17,017 nt of DNA from an uncultured Lachnospiraceae bacterium (GTDB lineage Bacteria > Bacillota_A > Clostridia > Lachnospirales > Lachnospiraceae): positions 1 to 17,017 of the forward strand of contig CATLIP010000014.1 in NCBI GenBank assembly GCA_949957035.1, written 5' to 3'. A program made the position numbers and the translations under genes. This document shows positions 1 to 8,155 of the stretch, piece by piece. The stretch's first letter is position 1. Each line of letters starts with the position of its first letter. The notes beneath the pieces were generated by a model. It was not told where the DNA came from and did not search any database. It saw nothing but the letters and a program-made list of their open reading frames with translations.

Positions 1-2
1 AA

Positions 3-818
3 GAGACCGTTCGTGCCATGGCAGAAGAGTTCCTTAAGGAGAAGCCCATAATCGTCCGATTTAATCCGGATAGAATAGCGAAGGAAGAACTGCTTCAGAT
101 ACTTAAGGAGGAGGGGGTCTGTGTGAAGGAAGACTCAGACCTTCCCAATGCCCTTGAGCTGTCGAATTTTGATTATCTGGCGAAGCTTCCGAGTTTTCAA
201 AAAGGATACTACTATGTACAGGACATAAGCTCTATGCAGGTGGCTTGGTGGGCGGCGCCCAAAGAAGGCGACTATATCATCGATGTATGCGCCGCTCCCG
301 GGGGGAAGGCGCTCCATCTGGCAGAGATGCTTCGGGGAACTGGTCATGTGGAGGCCAGGGACCTGACAGAATATAAGATTGGACTGATTCAGGAGAATAT
401 CCTGCGAAGCGGTCTGACGAATATAGAAGCGGTTCGAATGGATGCACGTCTAAGGGATGAGGCGTCTGTAGAGAAGGCAGATATTGTGATAGCGGATCTT
501 CCCTGCTCCGGGCTTGGTGTACTGGGGAAGAAGCCGGATTTAAAATATAAGCTCACAAAGGATGCACAGTCAGAACTGGCGAAGCTTCAGCGAGAGATTC
601 TGTCTGTGGCGGCAGAATATGTGAAGCCGCAGGGAACGTTAATTTACAGTACATGTACTGTCAACAGAGAAGAGAATGAAGAAAATGCCAGGTGGTTTGC
701 CGGGAGGTTTCCGGAATTTGAGCTCTGCCGTGATCAGCAGATGCTTCCGGGGCGCGACTTAGGGGACGGCTTCTATATTGCATTGTTCCGGCGAAGAATC
801 AGACAGGAAAGTGAATAG
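3..818 (+). CDS. rsmB: 16S rRNA m5C967 methyltransferase RsmB, C-terminal part (5' end outside window)
   Basis: This is the SAM-dependent RsmB/NOP2-type methyltransferase that makes 5-methylcytosine in 16S rRNA. The frame is open from base 3, before the first ATG at 18, so the gene enters from outside the window and its N-terminal NusB-like RNA-binding domain is off the edge. Visible motifs are the SAM-binding DVCAAPGGKA (about nt 282-311), DLPCSG with its Cys codon at 504-506, and STCT with the catalytic Cys codon at 654-656. Both cysteines of the m5C mechanism are therefore present. The C-terminal DGFYIALFRR is typical of the family. It stops 2 bp before rlmN, and the order rsmB-rlmN-prpC-prkC matches the Bacillus subtilis ylo cluster. 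The family is near certain; the exact target base is by homology. Confidence 0.95.
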   Translation, partial: ETVRAMAEEFLKEKPIIVRFNPDRIAKEELLQILKEEGVCVKEDSDLPNALELSNFDYLAKLPSFQKGYYYVQDISSMQVAWWAAPKEGDYIIDVCAAPGGKALHLAEMLRGTGHVEARDLTEYKIGLIQENILRSGLTNIEAVRMDARLRDEASVEKADIVIADLPCSGLGVLGKKPDLKYKLTKDAQSELAKLQREILSVAAEYVKPQGTLIYSTCTVNREENEENARWFAGRFPEFELCRDQQMLPGRDLGDGFYIALFRRRIRQESE

Positions 819-820
819 AT

Positions 821-1879
821 ATGGAAGATACAATTAAGAAAGATATCTGTTCCTTCAACTATGGCGAATTGTCGGAAGAGATTCGAGCAATGGGCGAAAA
901 GCCCTTTCGCAGCCGTCAGCTCTATGAATGGCTCCATGTGAAATTGGCCGGCAGTTTTGAAGAGATGACGAATCTTTCGAAGAGTTTACGGGAAAAATTA
1001 TCCCGGGAATATAGGATTCCCAAGGTAGAACCGGTGGAGCGCCAGATTTCCAGGGTGGATTCAACGGAGAAGTTCCTGTTTGAGCTTTTAGACGGGAACA
1101 TGATTGAAAGCGTTCTGATGCGTCATCCTTATGGGAATTCAGTCTGTGTCTCGTCTCAGGCCGGATGCCGGATGGGGTGCCGCTTCTGTGCATCTGCCAT
1201 TGGCGGGCTTAAGCGGAACCTCGCTTCGTCGGAGATGTTAAGGCAGATATACCAGATTCAGAGAATAACGGAAGAACGGGTTTCTCAGATAGTAGTGATG
1301 GGAACAGGGGAGCCCCTTGACAATTACGAGAACTTTGTCAGATTTATACGGATGGTGAGTGATGAACATGGCCTGAACATCAGCCAGAGAAATATCACAG
1401 CCTCCACCTGCGGTATTGTTCCTAACATGCACAGGCTTGCATCAGAGGGCCTGCAGATTACATTGGCTTTATCTCTCCACGGCTCCAGTCAGGAGAAGCG
1501 CAGAAGGCTGATGCCTGTGGCTGATAAGTATGAGCTTTGCGAAGTGTTAGAAGCCTGCGACGACTATTTTCAAAAGACAGGACGAAGAGTGACGTTTGAG
1601 TACAGTCTGATAGAAGGTATAAACGACAAACCGGAGGATATTAGGGAGCTTACGGCGCTCCTGAAACCAAGGAACTGCCATCTTAATGTTATCCCTGTGA
1701 ATCCGGTCAGGGAGCGGGATTACCGCAAACCCGACAGGAAAAATGCAGGTGTATTTAAAAATAAACTTGAAAAAAATGGAATTAATGTTACTATAAGAAG
1801 GGAAAGAGGCTCAGATATAGACGGAGCATGCGGCCAGCTTAGAAGGCGGTATATGGCCGCAGACGGGAGAACCAGATGA
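821..1879 (+). CDS. rlmN: Dual-specificity 23S rRNA/tRNA adenine-C2 methyltransferase RlmN (radical SAM)
   Basis: RlmN methylates C2 of A2503 in 23S rRNA and of A37 in some tRNAs by a radical-SAM, Cys-relay mechanism. The 352-residue protein has the usual family length. An N-terminal substrate-binding region (about 1-90, with KPFRSRQLYEWL) precedes the radical-SAM core. The 4Fe-4S motif is CRMGCRFC, with Cys116, Cys120 and Cys123. The SAM-binding GTGEPLDN follows, then SLHGSS, and the C-terminal catalytic Cys337 lies in DIDGACGQLR. The ATG at 821 follows the rsmB stop by 2 bp, with a modest AGGAAAG upstream. Its 3' end overlaps the phosphatase start by 4 bp (ATGA), indicating translational coupling. 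Nothing is missing; this looks like a normal functional gene. Confidence 0.97.
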   Translation: MEDTIKKDICSFNYGELSEEIRAMGEKPFRSRQLYEWLHVKLAGSFEEMTNLSKSLREKLSREYRIPKVEPVERQISRVDSTEKFLFELLDGNMIESVLMRHPYGNSVCVSSQAGCRMGCRFCASAIGGLKRNLASSEMLRQIYQIQRITEERVSQIVVMGTGEPLDNYENFVRFIRMVSDEHGLNISQRNITASTCGIVPNMHRLASEGLQITLALSLHGSSQEKRRRLMPVADKYELCEVLEACDDYFQKTGRRVTFEYSLIEGINDKPEDIRELTALLKPRNCHLNVIPVNPVRERDYRKPDRKNAGVFKNKLEKNGINVTIRRERGSDIDGACGQLRRRYMAADGRTR

Positions 1880-2616
1880 AGATATTTGCAATGACTGATG
1901 TAGGGAGAAAGCGTGAAGTCAATCAAGACTATGTATATGTGACGGACAAGCCTATCGGACCGTTTCCGAATCTTCTTGCGGTTGCCGATGGAATGGGCGG
2001 CCACAAGGCGGGAGATTTTGCGTCAAAATATACGGTGGGTGTGTTGCGGGAGGAGTTAGAGAGTACCCCCCTAAACAAACCGGAAGAGATTCTGCGCAAT
2101 GTAGTCAGCATTGCAAATGATAAGTTAATCGAAGTCGCATCTGCGGACATCAAGTTGGAAGGAATGGGCACCACTCTGGTAGTAGCTACGGTTGTTGGCA
2201 ATACGCTGTATTTTGCCAATGTGGGAGACAGCCGGCTCTATCTGATTAACGAGAAGATTCGCCAGATATCCAAAGACCATTCTCTGGTGGAGGAGATGGT
2301 AAGGCTTGGCGGTATCAAAGCGGAGGAGGCCAGAAACCATCCGGACAAGAACATCATTACAAGGGCAATCGGCGTGAAGGAAGGCGTAGAGGCAGATATC
2401 TATGAATTTCGGCTCAAGAAGGGGGACATCATTTTGATGTGTACGGATGGCCTGAGCAATATGGTGGAGGATGAAGATATGTTTGATATCGTGCGGGGCT
2501 CCAGAGATGTAGTGGAGGCTGTGCAGATGTTGATTGAGAAGGCAAACAGCAATGGCGGGAGAGATAACATAGGGGTTGTTATAGCAGAGCCACTTGCAGA
2601 TGAGGTGAGTGTATGA
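1876..2616 (+). CDS. prpC: PP2C-family Ser/Thr protein phosphatase (PrpC/Stp)
   Basis: This is a cytosolic metal-dependent PPM phosphatase that reverses phosphorylation by the adjacent PASTA kinase. The 246 residues match the bacterial Stp/PrpC length. Metal-site motifs are in order: RxxNQD with Asp18, ADGMGGHKAG with Asp38 and Gly39, MGTT near 97-100, VGDSR near 116-120, CTDGLSN with Asp191, and GGRDN with Asp230. It has no signal peptide or membrane segment. The start overlaps the end of rlmN by 4 bp and the stop overlaps the prkC start by 4 bp, so phosphatase and kinase are probably made at a fixed ratio. The pairing is the standard Firmicute arrangement (PrpC-PrkC in B. subtilis, Stp-Stk elsewhere). 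Known functions of the pair include control of cell wall growth, translation GTPases and germination or dormancy; the targets here are unknown. Confidence 0.96.
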   Translation: MKIFAMTDVGRKREVNQDYVYVTDKPIGPFPNLLAVADGMGGHKAGDFASKYTVGVLREELESTPLNKPEEILRNVVSIANDKLIEVASADIKLEGMGTTLVVATVVGNTLYFANVGDSRLYLINEKIRQISKDHSLVEEMVRLGGIKAEEARNHPDKNIITRAIGVKEGVEADIYEFRLKKGDIILMCTDGLSNMVEDEDMFDIVRGSRDVVEAVQMLIEKANSNGGRDNIGVVIAEPLADEVSV

Positions 2617-4769
2617 GTGTGAAAGATGGTATTATTCTTGGAAAACGTTATGAGGTGCTCAGTAAGGTAGGGGCAGGCGGAATGGCGGATGTGTACAAGG
2701 GCCGTGACCGCATGCTGAACCGTTACGTGGCAATCAAGGTTTTGAAGAAGGAATACAAAGAAGACGAGAATTTTGTGCGGAAGTTCCGCTCGGAAGCTCA
2801 GGCGGCGGCAGGCTTGATTCATCCGAACATTGTCAATGTATATGATGTGGGGGAAGACCGTGGCCTGTACTATATGGTCATGGAGTTGGTCGAGGGAATT
2901 ACGCTGAAAGAATATATTGAGAAAAAGGGCAGGTTATCCCATAAAGAGGTCATCAGTATTGCGATTCAGATGTGTACAGGCGTTGGAATCGCGCATGCGG
3001 CAGATATTATTCACAGAGATATCAAACCGCAGAACATTATCATCTCCAAGGACGGTAAGGTGAAAGTGACAGATTTCGGGATTGCCAAGGCCACCACGTC
3101 CAATACTGTCAGCTCCAATGCCATGGGCTCTGTCCACTACACATCGCCGGAGCAGGCAAGGGGCGGATTCAGCGACCAGAGAAGCGATATCTATTCTGTG
3201 GGTATCACCTTGTACGAGATGGTGACAGGAGAGGTGCCTTTTGACGGCGAGTCTACGGTATCTGTTGCGATTAAGCATCTGCAGGAGGAGATTACGCCGC
3301 CTTCTGAGCTGGTACCGGATATTCCCTACAGCTTGGAACGAATCATTCTGAAATGTACCCAGAAGAACAGTGAACGGAGATATCGGAATACGGATGAACT
3401 GATTCAGGATTTAAAACGTTCTCTGGTGGATCCCAATGGAGATTTTGTGGTGATTCCGCCTCTTCGAAGTGCGAATACGGTCATCATTACCGGCGATGAG
3501 CTGGATGATATCCGAAGCTATGATGATGACGATTATGATGATTACGGTGATGATGATTACGGCCATGATGACAGATATGGCGGGCATGACGACTATGACG
3601 ATCATGACGATTACGGCGACGATGATTATGACAGAGACCGTGATTATGATGATGACTATGACAGAGACCATGACGACTACGATGACGACGAATTCGATGA
3701 TGACGACTATGATTCACGCGGAAGGCGGCGCAGGGATTCTGACGATGTGAATCCCCGTATGAACAAGGTTATGAAGATTTTGACCATTGTGGTTGCGGTT
3801 ATCATAGTATTTATCCTGATTTTTGTGATTGGAAAGGCGGCAGGATTATTCAAGTTTACGCCGAGCCTTAAGACGGAGACCAAGGAAGAGGACCAGGTCA
3901 AGGTTCCGAATGTGGTAGGAAAGACAGAGGAGGAAGCGAAGAAAGAGCTGAACAAGATGGGACTTGGATTCAAGGTGAAGGAGCGTAAGGAATCCAACAA
4001 GTATGAGGAAGGAACGGTTTCGGAACAGAAGACAGAAGCAGGTAAGAAGGTAGATAAGAATACAACGATTCTGGTGGTAGTAAGCTCTGGACTTATAGGC
4101 AAAGAGATTGAGGTGCCGGACGTCAAAGGACATAATGAGAGTGAGGCGCACAGCATGCTGACTCAGGCAGGTTTCAAGAAGATTACCTCAGATTTTGTGT
4201 ATAGTGATACTGTGGCAGAGGGGGATGTCATCGAGACGACCCCGGCCGCACATGCGAAGGCGACGGAAGAGACTCAGATTGTAATGAAGGTCAGCAAGGG
4301 AGCAGAGAAGAAGACGGTTCCGAACGTAATCGGATATGCAGATGCAGATGCACAGAATGCGATTATAGCGGCAGGGCTTAATGTGGGAACTGTGACATAC
4401 GACTATCATGACAGCGTTCCGGAAGGCCAGGTGGTATCTCAGAGTGTGGACGGCGGCAAGAAGGTATCTGCGGGTACGTCCATTGGATTGGTAGTAAGTC
4501 AGGGCCCGAAACCGCCGGAGCAGGTAGGAGTGCCGCCGGTAACCAATACCTCCTTGGAGAATGCAAAGCAGCTTCTTTACAGCGCGGGACTTCAGACGGG
4601 AAACGTGTCTTATCAGAACCATGATTCGGTTCCGTCGGGGTATGTCATTAGCTGTGAGCCTGGCGTGGGCAGCAGTGTGGATGAAGGGACGTCGGTAAAT
4701 CTTATCGTCAGTCAGGGACCGGCGCAGTCGATTCCGAACCCGGGCGATGACGTATCGCCTGAGGAGTAG
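2613..4769 (+). CDS. prkC: PASTA-domain Ser/Thr kinase PrkC, with four PASTA repeats and an Asp/Tyr-rich linker
   Basis: This is a membrane-spanning Hanks-type kinase that senses muropeptide or lipid II outside and phosphorylates proteins inside. The cytoplasmic kinase domain (about 10-275) has the glycine loop GAGGMADVY, Lys42 in VAIK, HRDIKPQN with catalytic Asp136, DFG at 154-156 and SPE at 178-180, so it should be active. Residues 304-367 form an acidic linker, followed by a basic RGRRRR patch, a transmembrane helix (about 387-407) and four extracellular PASTA repeats (about 429-493, 499-563, 567-631, 638-702). Each repeat opens with a VPxV/VPPV-type motif and ends with a V(S/V)S(Q/S/K)G-type strand. 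The stop is followed 8 bp later by rsgA; the RsgA orthologue CpgA is a PrkC substrate in B. subtilis. The unusual part is the long Asp-rich juxtamembrane linker. Confidence 0.97.
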   Translation: MSVKDGIILGKRYEVLSKVGAGGMADVYKGRDRMLNRYVAIKVLKKEYKEDENFVRKFRSEAQAAAGLIHPNIVNVYDVGEDRGLYYMVMELVEGITLKEYIEKKGRLSHKEVISIAIQMCTGVGIAHAADIIHRDIKPQNIIISKDGKVKVTDFGIAKATTSNTVSSNAMGSVHYTSPEQARGGFSDQRSDIYSVGITLYEMVTGEVPFDGESTVSVAIKHLQEEITPPSELVPDIPYSLERIILKCTQKNSERRYRNTDELIQDLKRSLVDPNGDFVVIPPLRSANTVIITGDELDDIRSYDDDDYDDYGDDDYGHDDRYGGHDDYDDHDDYGDDDYDRDRDYDDDYDRDHDDYDDDEFDDDDYDSRGRRRRDSDDVNPRMNKVMKILTIVVAVIIVFILIFVIGKAAGLFKFTPSLKTETKEEDQVKVPNVVGKTEEEAKKELNKMGLGFKVKERKESNKYEEGTVSEQKTEAGKKVDKNTTILVVVSSGLIGKEIEVPDVKGHNESEAHSMLTQAGFKKITSDFVYSDTVAEGDVIETTPAAHAKATEETQIVMKVSKGAEKKTVPNVIGYADADAQNAIIAAGLNVGTVTYDYHDSVPEGQVVSQSVDGGKKVSAGTSIGLVVSQGPKPPEQVGVPPVTNTSLENAKQLLYSAGLQTGNVSYQNHDSVPSGYVISCEPGVGSSVDEGTSVNLIVSQGPAQSIPNPGDDVSPEE
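3522..3713 (+). repeat. Low-complexity GAY/TAY codon tract encoding the Asp/Tyr-rich linker of PrkC
   Basis: These 64 codons (residues 304-367) contain about 38 Asp and 11 Tyr, with scattered Gly, His and Arg. They are made of imperfect repeats of units such as DDYDD, GDDDY and DRD. Codons alternate GAT and GAC irregularly, so this is not a clean microsatellite, but it is still the most repetitive DNA in the window. It separates the kinase domain from the transmembrane helix, where most PrkC proteins have a shorter Lys/Arg/Ser-containing linker. Long open frames on both strands here are by-products of the repeat composition and are not genes. Confidence 0.9.
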
Positions 4770-4805
4770 AGGCGCTTATGCAGGGGAAGATTGTGAAAGG
4801 AATTG

Positions 4806-4839
4806 CCGGATTCTACTACGTACATGTAGTAGAATCCGG
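4806..4839 (+). repeat. Perfect 14-bp inverted repeat (hairpin) inside the 5' coding region of rsgA
   Basis: The left arm CCGGATTCTACTAC (4806-4819) and right arm GTAGTAGAATCCGG (4826-4839) are exact reverse complements around a 6-base loop, GTACAT. Two further G-U pairs can extend the stem to 4804-4841. It spans codons 10-21, starting 28 bases after the A of the start codon. No U-run follows, so it is not a classical intrinsic terminator. In mRNA it would be a very stable structure within the first ribosome's path. A role in slowing early elongation, protein binding or RNase processing is inference only. Confidence 0.85.
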
Positions 4840-5644
4840 TGTTTATGAATGTAAGGCAAAAGGTATCTTCCGCAAGGAGAGAGTGAAACCCTTAGTGGGA
4901 GATAGAGTAGAGATTGAAGCGATTAAGGAAGAGGAAAAGATCGGCAATATTATTCGGATTTTTCCCAGAGACAACGAACTGATTCGGCCGGCGGTCGCCA
5001 ATATTGACCAGGCATTAGTAGTATTTGCCGTGTTGCGTCCCGCGCCGCACTATAACCTTTTGGACCGATTTCTGGTTATGATGGAGCGAAAAAGGATTCC
5101 TTCGATATTATGCTTTAATAAAGAAGATCTAGCAGAGCAGTCCCAGCTTGATGAGCTTGAGGCAATCTACGGAAAATGTGGGTATCCTTTCATATTTACC
5201 AGTGCGTTGGAAGGGAAGAATGTGGAATGTGTCAGGGAGATTTTAAAAGGAAAGACGACGGCCATAGCCGGACCCTCCGGAGTTGGAAAGTCCTCTCTGA
5301 TTAATATGCTTACGCCGGAGGCGAATATGGAGACCGGGGATATCAGCCGGAAGATTGAGCGGGGAAAGCATACTACCAGACATTCAGAATTATTTCCTAT
5401 TGACAGGGATTCCTACATTATGGATACACCGGGGTTTAGTTCTCTGTATGTCAATGATTTTGAGAAGGAAGAGCTGAGACAGTAATTTCCTGAATTTACA
5501 GAATATGAAGGACTGTGCCGGTTTAAGGGATGCGACCATGTACATGAGCCCGGATGCAGGGTCAAAGAGGCGGTAGAGGAGGGAAAGATTCATCCTATCC
5601 GATATCAGAACTATAGGGAGATGTATGAAGAGTTGAAGAATAGA

Positions 5645-5650
5645 AGGAGG
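5645..5650 (+). promoter_or_regulatory. Ribosome binding site of rpe (decides the start codon)
   Basis: AGGAGG at 5645-5650 lies 8 bases before the ATG at 5659. An in-frame TTG at 5653 would leave only 2 bases, so ATG 5659 is the real start of rpe. The site lies inside the last codons of the interrupted rsgA frame, so rpe would normally be read by ribosomes finishing rsgA. Confidence 0.85.
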
Positions 5651-5658
5651 TATTGAAT

Positions 5659-6321
5659 ATGAATTACATATTAGCCCCGTCGATTCTGGCGGCAGATTTT
5701 AAGGAGCTTGGCAGAGAGATTAGGACTACAGAGGAAAATGGAGCCGCGTATCTTCATTTTGATGTGATGGACGGTATGTTCGTCCCGAGTATCTCTTTTG
5801 GTATGCCGGTGCTGGCGTCCATTCAGGGAGCGACGAGCCAGGTGATGGATGTACACCTGATGGTACAGGAACCCATCCGGTATATAGAGGATTTTAAGAA
5901 AGCCGGAGCAGACCTTGTGACGGTTCATATGGAGGCCTGTGAGGATGTGAGTGCGACTATAGAGAAGATTCGTTCCTGCGGCATGAAGGCAGGGCTGTCT
6001 ATCTGTCCGGAGACGGAAGGCGAAGCTGTAAGAGACTATCTGAAAGATGTGGATATGGTTCTGGTCATGAGTGTTCATCCGGGATTTGGCGGTCAGAAGT
6101 TTATTATGGATTCATTGGACAAGATTCGTTTGATTCGTCAGATGGCCGAGAAGCAAGGGGTATCCTTGGATATAGAAGTGGACGGGGGAATCTATCTGTC
6201 CAATGTACGTGAAGTTCTTGATGCGGGAGCCAATGTTATTGTTGCGGGGTCTGCTGTATTTGGAGGAGACCCGGGGAAGAACACCAGAGATTTTATGGAG
6301 ATTTTGAGAGAATATGAGTAA
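5659..6321 (+). CDS. rpe: Ribulose-phosphate 3-epimerase
   Basis: This TIM-barrel, metal-dependent enzyme interconverts ribulose 5-phosphate and xylulose 5-phosphate in the pentose phosphate pathway. The 220-residue protein has the usual length. Seen in order are the N-terminal APSIL, His33 and Asp35 in HFDVMDG, His66 in DVHLMV, MSVHPGFGGQ (about 137-146) and Asp175 in EVDGGI. The ligands His33, Asp35, His66 and Asp175 match the family metal site, with Asp35 and Asp175 acting as the acid-base pair. ATG 5659 is preferred over an upstream TTG because of the AGGAGG spacing. The gene follows rsgA, as in B. subtilis, and its last 8 bp overlap thiN. Loss of full rsgA translation upstream could reduce its expression if the two are coupled. 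Confidence 0.97.
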   Translation: MNYILAPSILAADFKELGREIRTTEENGAAYLHFDVMDGMFVPSISFGMPVLASIQGATSQVMDVHLMVQEPIRYIEDFKKAGADLVTVHMEACEDVSATIEKIRSCGMKAGLSICPETEGEAVRDYLKDVDMVLVMSVHPGFGGQKFIMDSLDKIRLIRQMAEKQGVSLDIEVDGGIYLSNVREVLDAGANVIVAGSAVFGGDPGKNTRDFMEILREYE

Positions 6322-6997
6322 GAGAAGTATCATTATCAGCGGCGGGGATTTGGATGAAGCGTTGACACTGACTGTCCTTAAAGAACAGAATGACAGGTGT
6401 GTGATAGCAGTAGACCGTGGTGTGGAATTTCTATATCATCACCGGATTATGCCGGATTATATCGTAGGAGATTTCGACAGCACCAGGGAGGATATTCGGA
6501 ATTATTATAAGAATGAGACGAATGTTCCGGTGAGGGAGTATAATCCGGTAAAGGATGCCTCCGATACGGAGATTGCAATTCGGCTCGCTATGACGTTAGG
6601 TTGTAAGGAGTTAATAATTCTTGGCGCCACAGGCGGTAGGATTGACCATCTATGGGCAAATGTTCAGAGTCTTATGATTCCCTTCAAGGCCGGGATTGAT
6701 GCAAGAATTCTGGATTGTCAGAATTTGATTAGAATTATTGGCGGTGGAGAGACTCATATTCAAAGAGGTAAGGCATTCGGGGCATATTTTTCTGTATTCC
6801 CGTTGGGGGAGGACGTCTTTGGTTTCAATATCAGCGGGGCAAAGTATCCATTGAAAAACCATACGCTGACACCCTACAACAGCCTGTGTGTGAGCAATCA
6901 GATTGCGGAAGGCTTTGATGAAGCTGTCATCAGTTTCCCATCGGGACGGGTAATCTTGATGGAGACAAGGGATAAGGATGATAGGTATCATGCATAA
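6314..6997 (+). CDS. thiN: Thiamine pyrophosphokinase
   Basis: The enzyme transfers pyrophosphate from ATP to thiamine, giving thiamine diphosphate. The 227-residue protein has a Rossmann-like N-terminal catalytic domain and a C-terminal beta-sandwich thiamine-binding domain. Diagnostic motifs are VGDFDS (about 51-56), KDASDTEIAI (about 80-89) and LGATGGRIDH (about 103-112), followed by the SGAKYPL and VSNQI segments of the binding domain. Its start overlaps rpe by 8 bp in another frame, so it is translationally coupled. The rpe-thiN pairing next to prkC-rsgA is the normal Firmicute order (yloS in B. subtilis). Transketolase uses thiamine diphosphate in the same pathway as Rpe, which may explain the pairing; that link is inference. 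No thiamine riboswitch is visible upstream. Confidence 0.94.
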   Translation: MSKRSIIISGGDLDEALTLTVLKEQNDRCVIAVDRGVEFLYHHRIMPDYIVGDFDSTREDIRNYYKNETNVPVREYNPVKDASDTEIAIRLAMTLGCKELIILGATGGRIDHLWANVQSLMIPFKAGIDARILDCQNLIRIIGGGETHIQRGKAFGAYFSVFPLGEDVFGFNISGAKYPLKNHTLTPYNSLCVSNQIAEGFDEAVISFPSGRVILMETRDKDDRYHA

Positions 6998-7036
6998 AGA
7001 AGAGGACTAAAAAGACAATATAGGAGAGTAGTGAAA

Positions 7037-8137
7037 ATGAAACTAGGGATTGTAGGATTACCTAATGTAGGAAAGAGTACGCTGTTCAATTCATTGACGA
7101 AGGCGGGAGCGGAGTCGGCGAATTACCCGTTCTGCACCATCGACCCCAACGTAGGGGTCGTCACCGTACCAGACGAGAGGCTGAACGTGTTAGGCGAGAT
7201 GTACCACACGAAGAAAATCATACCGGCTGCCATTGAATTTGTGGATATTGCAGGACTGGTGAAGGGAGCTTCTAAGGGCGAGGGCCTTGGCAACCAGTTT
7301 TTGGCAAATATCCGGGAAGTGGACGCCATCGTCCATGTAGTCCGGTGTTTCGAGGACAGCAACATTGTCCATGTGGATGGGAGCATCAACCCGCTGCGGG
7401 ATATCGAGACGATTAATCTGGAACTGATTTTTTCCGATTTGGAGATATTGGAGCGCAGGATTTCCAAGACGGCAAAGGTGGCGCGCAACGACAAGGCGGC
7501 GGCAAAGGAGCTGGCGTTGTTGGAGAAGATTAAGGCACATCTGGAAGAAGGAAAACTTGCAAAAACATTTACAGGTGCAGAAGATGAGGAAGAGGAGTCT
7601 TGGCTCTTGGGATATAACCTGCTTACTTACAAACCTGTCATCTATGCTGCGAATGTGGCGGAGGACGACCTTGCCGACGACGGCGGGACCAATGAGGGCG
7701 TACAGGCTGTGCGGGATTATGCCAAAGAGGAGCTAAGCGAAGTGTTCGTCGTGTGTGCCCAGATTGAGCAGGAGATTGCGGAGCTTGAGGACGATGAGAA
7801 GAAGATGTTCTTAGAAGACCTTGGATTATCCGAGTCAGGGCTTGAGAAGCTGATTAAGGCAAGTTATCGGCTTTTAGGGCTGATCAGTTACCTGACGGCG
7901 GGAGAGCCTGAGGTGCGCGCATGGACGATTACGGAAGGGACGAAGGCCCCTCAGGCGGCAGGGAAGATTCACTCTGATTTTGAGAGAGGATTCATCCGGG
8001 CAGAGGTGGTATCCTATGACGATTTGATGGAATGTAAAAGCCACAGTGCGGCGAAGGAGAAGGGACTTATCAGGCTGGAAGGCAAGGACTATGTTGTGAA
8101 GGACGGGGACATTATGCTGTTCCGGTTCAACGTATAG
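7037..8137 (+). CDS. ychF: Redox-regulated Obg-family ATPase YchF/OLA1
   Basis: YchF is a conserved TRAFAC-class P-loop NTPase that prefers ATP, binds ribosomes and is linked to stress and translation fidelity. The 366-residue protein begins MKLGIVGLPNVGKST with the P-loop near 7-14. It continues with the Obg-type G3 segment DIAGLVKGASKGEGLG and NVAED, which lies where the adenine-preferring NxxE motif is expected. It ends in a TGS-like domain (about 280-366, with AWTITEGTKAPQAAG and HSDFERGFIRAEV). I place the start at ATG 7037, which gives the family-standard N-terminus; an in-frame GTG at 7031 would add two residues. AGGAG at 7022-7026 is 10 bases before the ATG. It lies 39 bp after thiN with no visible terminator, so it is probably co-transcribed. 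Confidence 0.97.
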   Translation: MKLGIVGLPNVGKSTLFNSLTKAGAESANYPFCTIDPNVGVVTVPDERLNVLGEMYHTKKIIPAAIEFVDIAGLVKGASKGEGLGNQFLANIREVDAIVHVVRCFEDSNIVHVDGSINPLRDIETINLELIFSDLEILERRISKTAKVARNDKAAAKELALLEKIKAHLEEGKLAKTFTGAEDEEEESWLLGYNLLTYKPVIYAANVAEDDLADDGGTNEGVQAVRDYAKEELSEVFVVCAQIEQEIAELEDDEKKMFLEDLGLSESGLEKLIKASYRLLGLISYLTAGEPEVRAWTITEGTKAPQAAGKIHSDFERGFIRAEVVSYDDLMECKSHSAAKEKGLIRLEGKDYVVKDGDIMLFRFNV

Positions 8138-8155
8138 GAAGGAAGTAATGGCATC

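Larger units (their letters stand above)
4778..5656 (+). pseudogene. rsgA: Ribosome small-subunit GTPase RsgA (CpgA/YloQ), interrupted by an in-frame TAA at codon 236
   Basis: RsgA is a circularly permuted GTPase for late 30S maturation: an OB-fold, then GTPase motifs in G4-G5-G1-G2-G3 order, then a zinc domain. The OB region (about 1-65), NKED (114-117), TSAL (141-144), GPSGVGKSS (165-173), HTT (198-200) and DTPG (216-219) are all present. The frame then meets TAA at 5483-5485, in the sequence reading R-Q-stop-F-P-E-F; family members usually read YFPE here, so TAT or TAC to TAA explains it. The same frame stays open for 56 more codons to the TGA at 5654-5656. That tail carries Cys247-x4-Cys252-x-His254-x5-Cys260, the family zinc ligands, so the restored protein would be a normal 292 residues. 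The options are a recent nonsense mutation, a base-calling error, or readthrough. As written, the product is 235 residues without the zinc domain. Confidence 0.9.

Noticed and set aside
3411..3750. Long open frames on both strands across the PrkC linker
   Set aside because: They are Met/Thr, His/Arg or Val/Ile-rich translations of the GAY/TAY repeat in other frames, with no independent coding signal.
5483..5485. Stop-codon reassignment or selenocysteine-type recoding as the reason for the TAA in rsgA
   Set aside because: Other genes here end normally in TAA (prpC-independent examples are rpe, thiN and nanA), TAA is not a selenocysteine codon, and no recoding element is visible. A mutation or sequencing error is simpler.
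7141..7160. 7-bp GC-rich inverted repeat CGACCCC/GGGGTCG in ychF
   Set aside because: It is short, lies within conserved codons of the GTPase domain and has no tail or positional logic; chance is sufficient.
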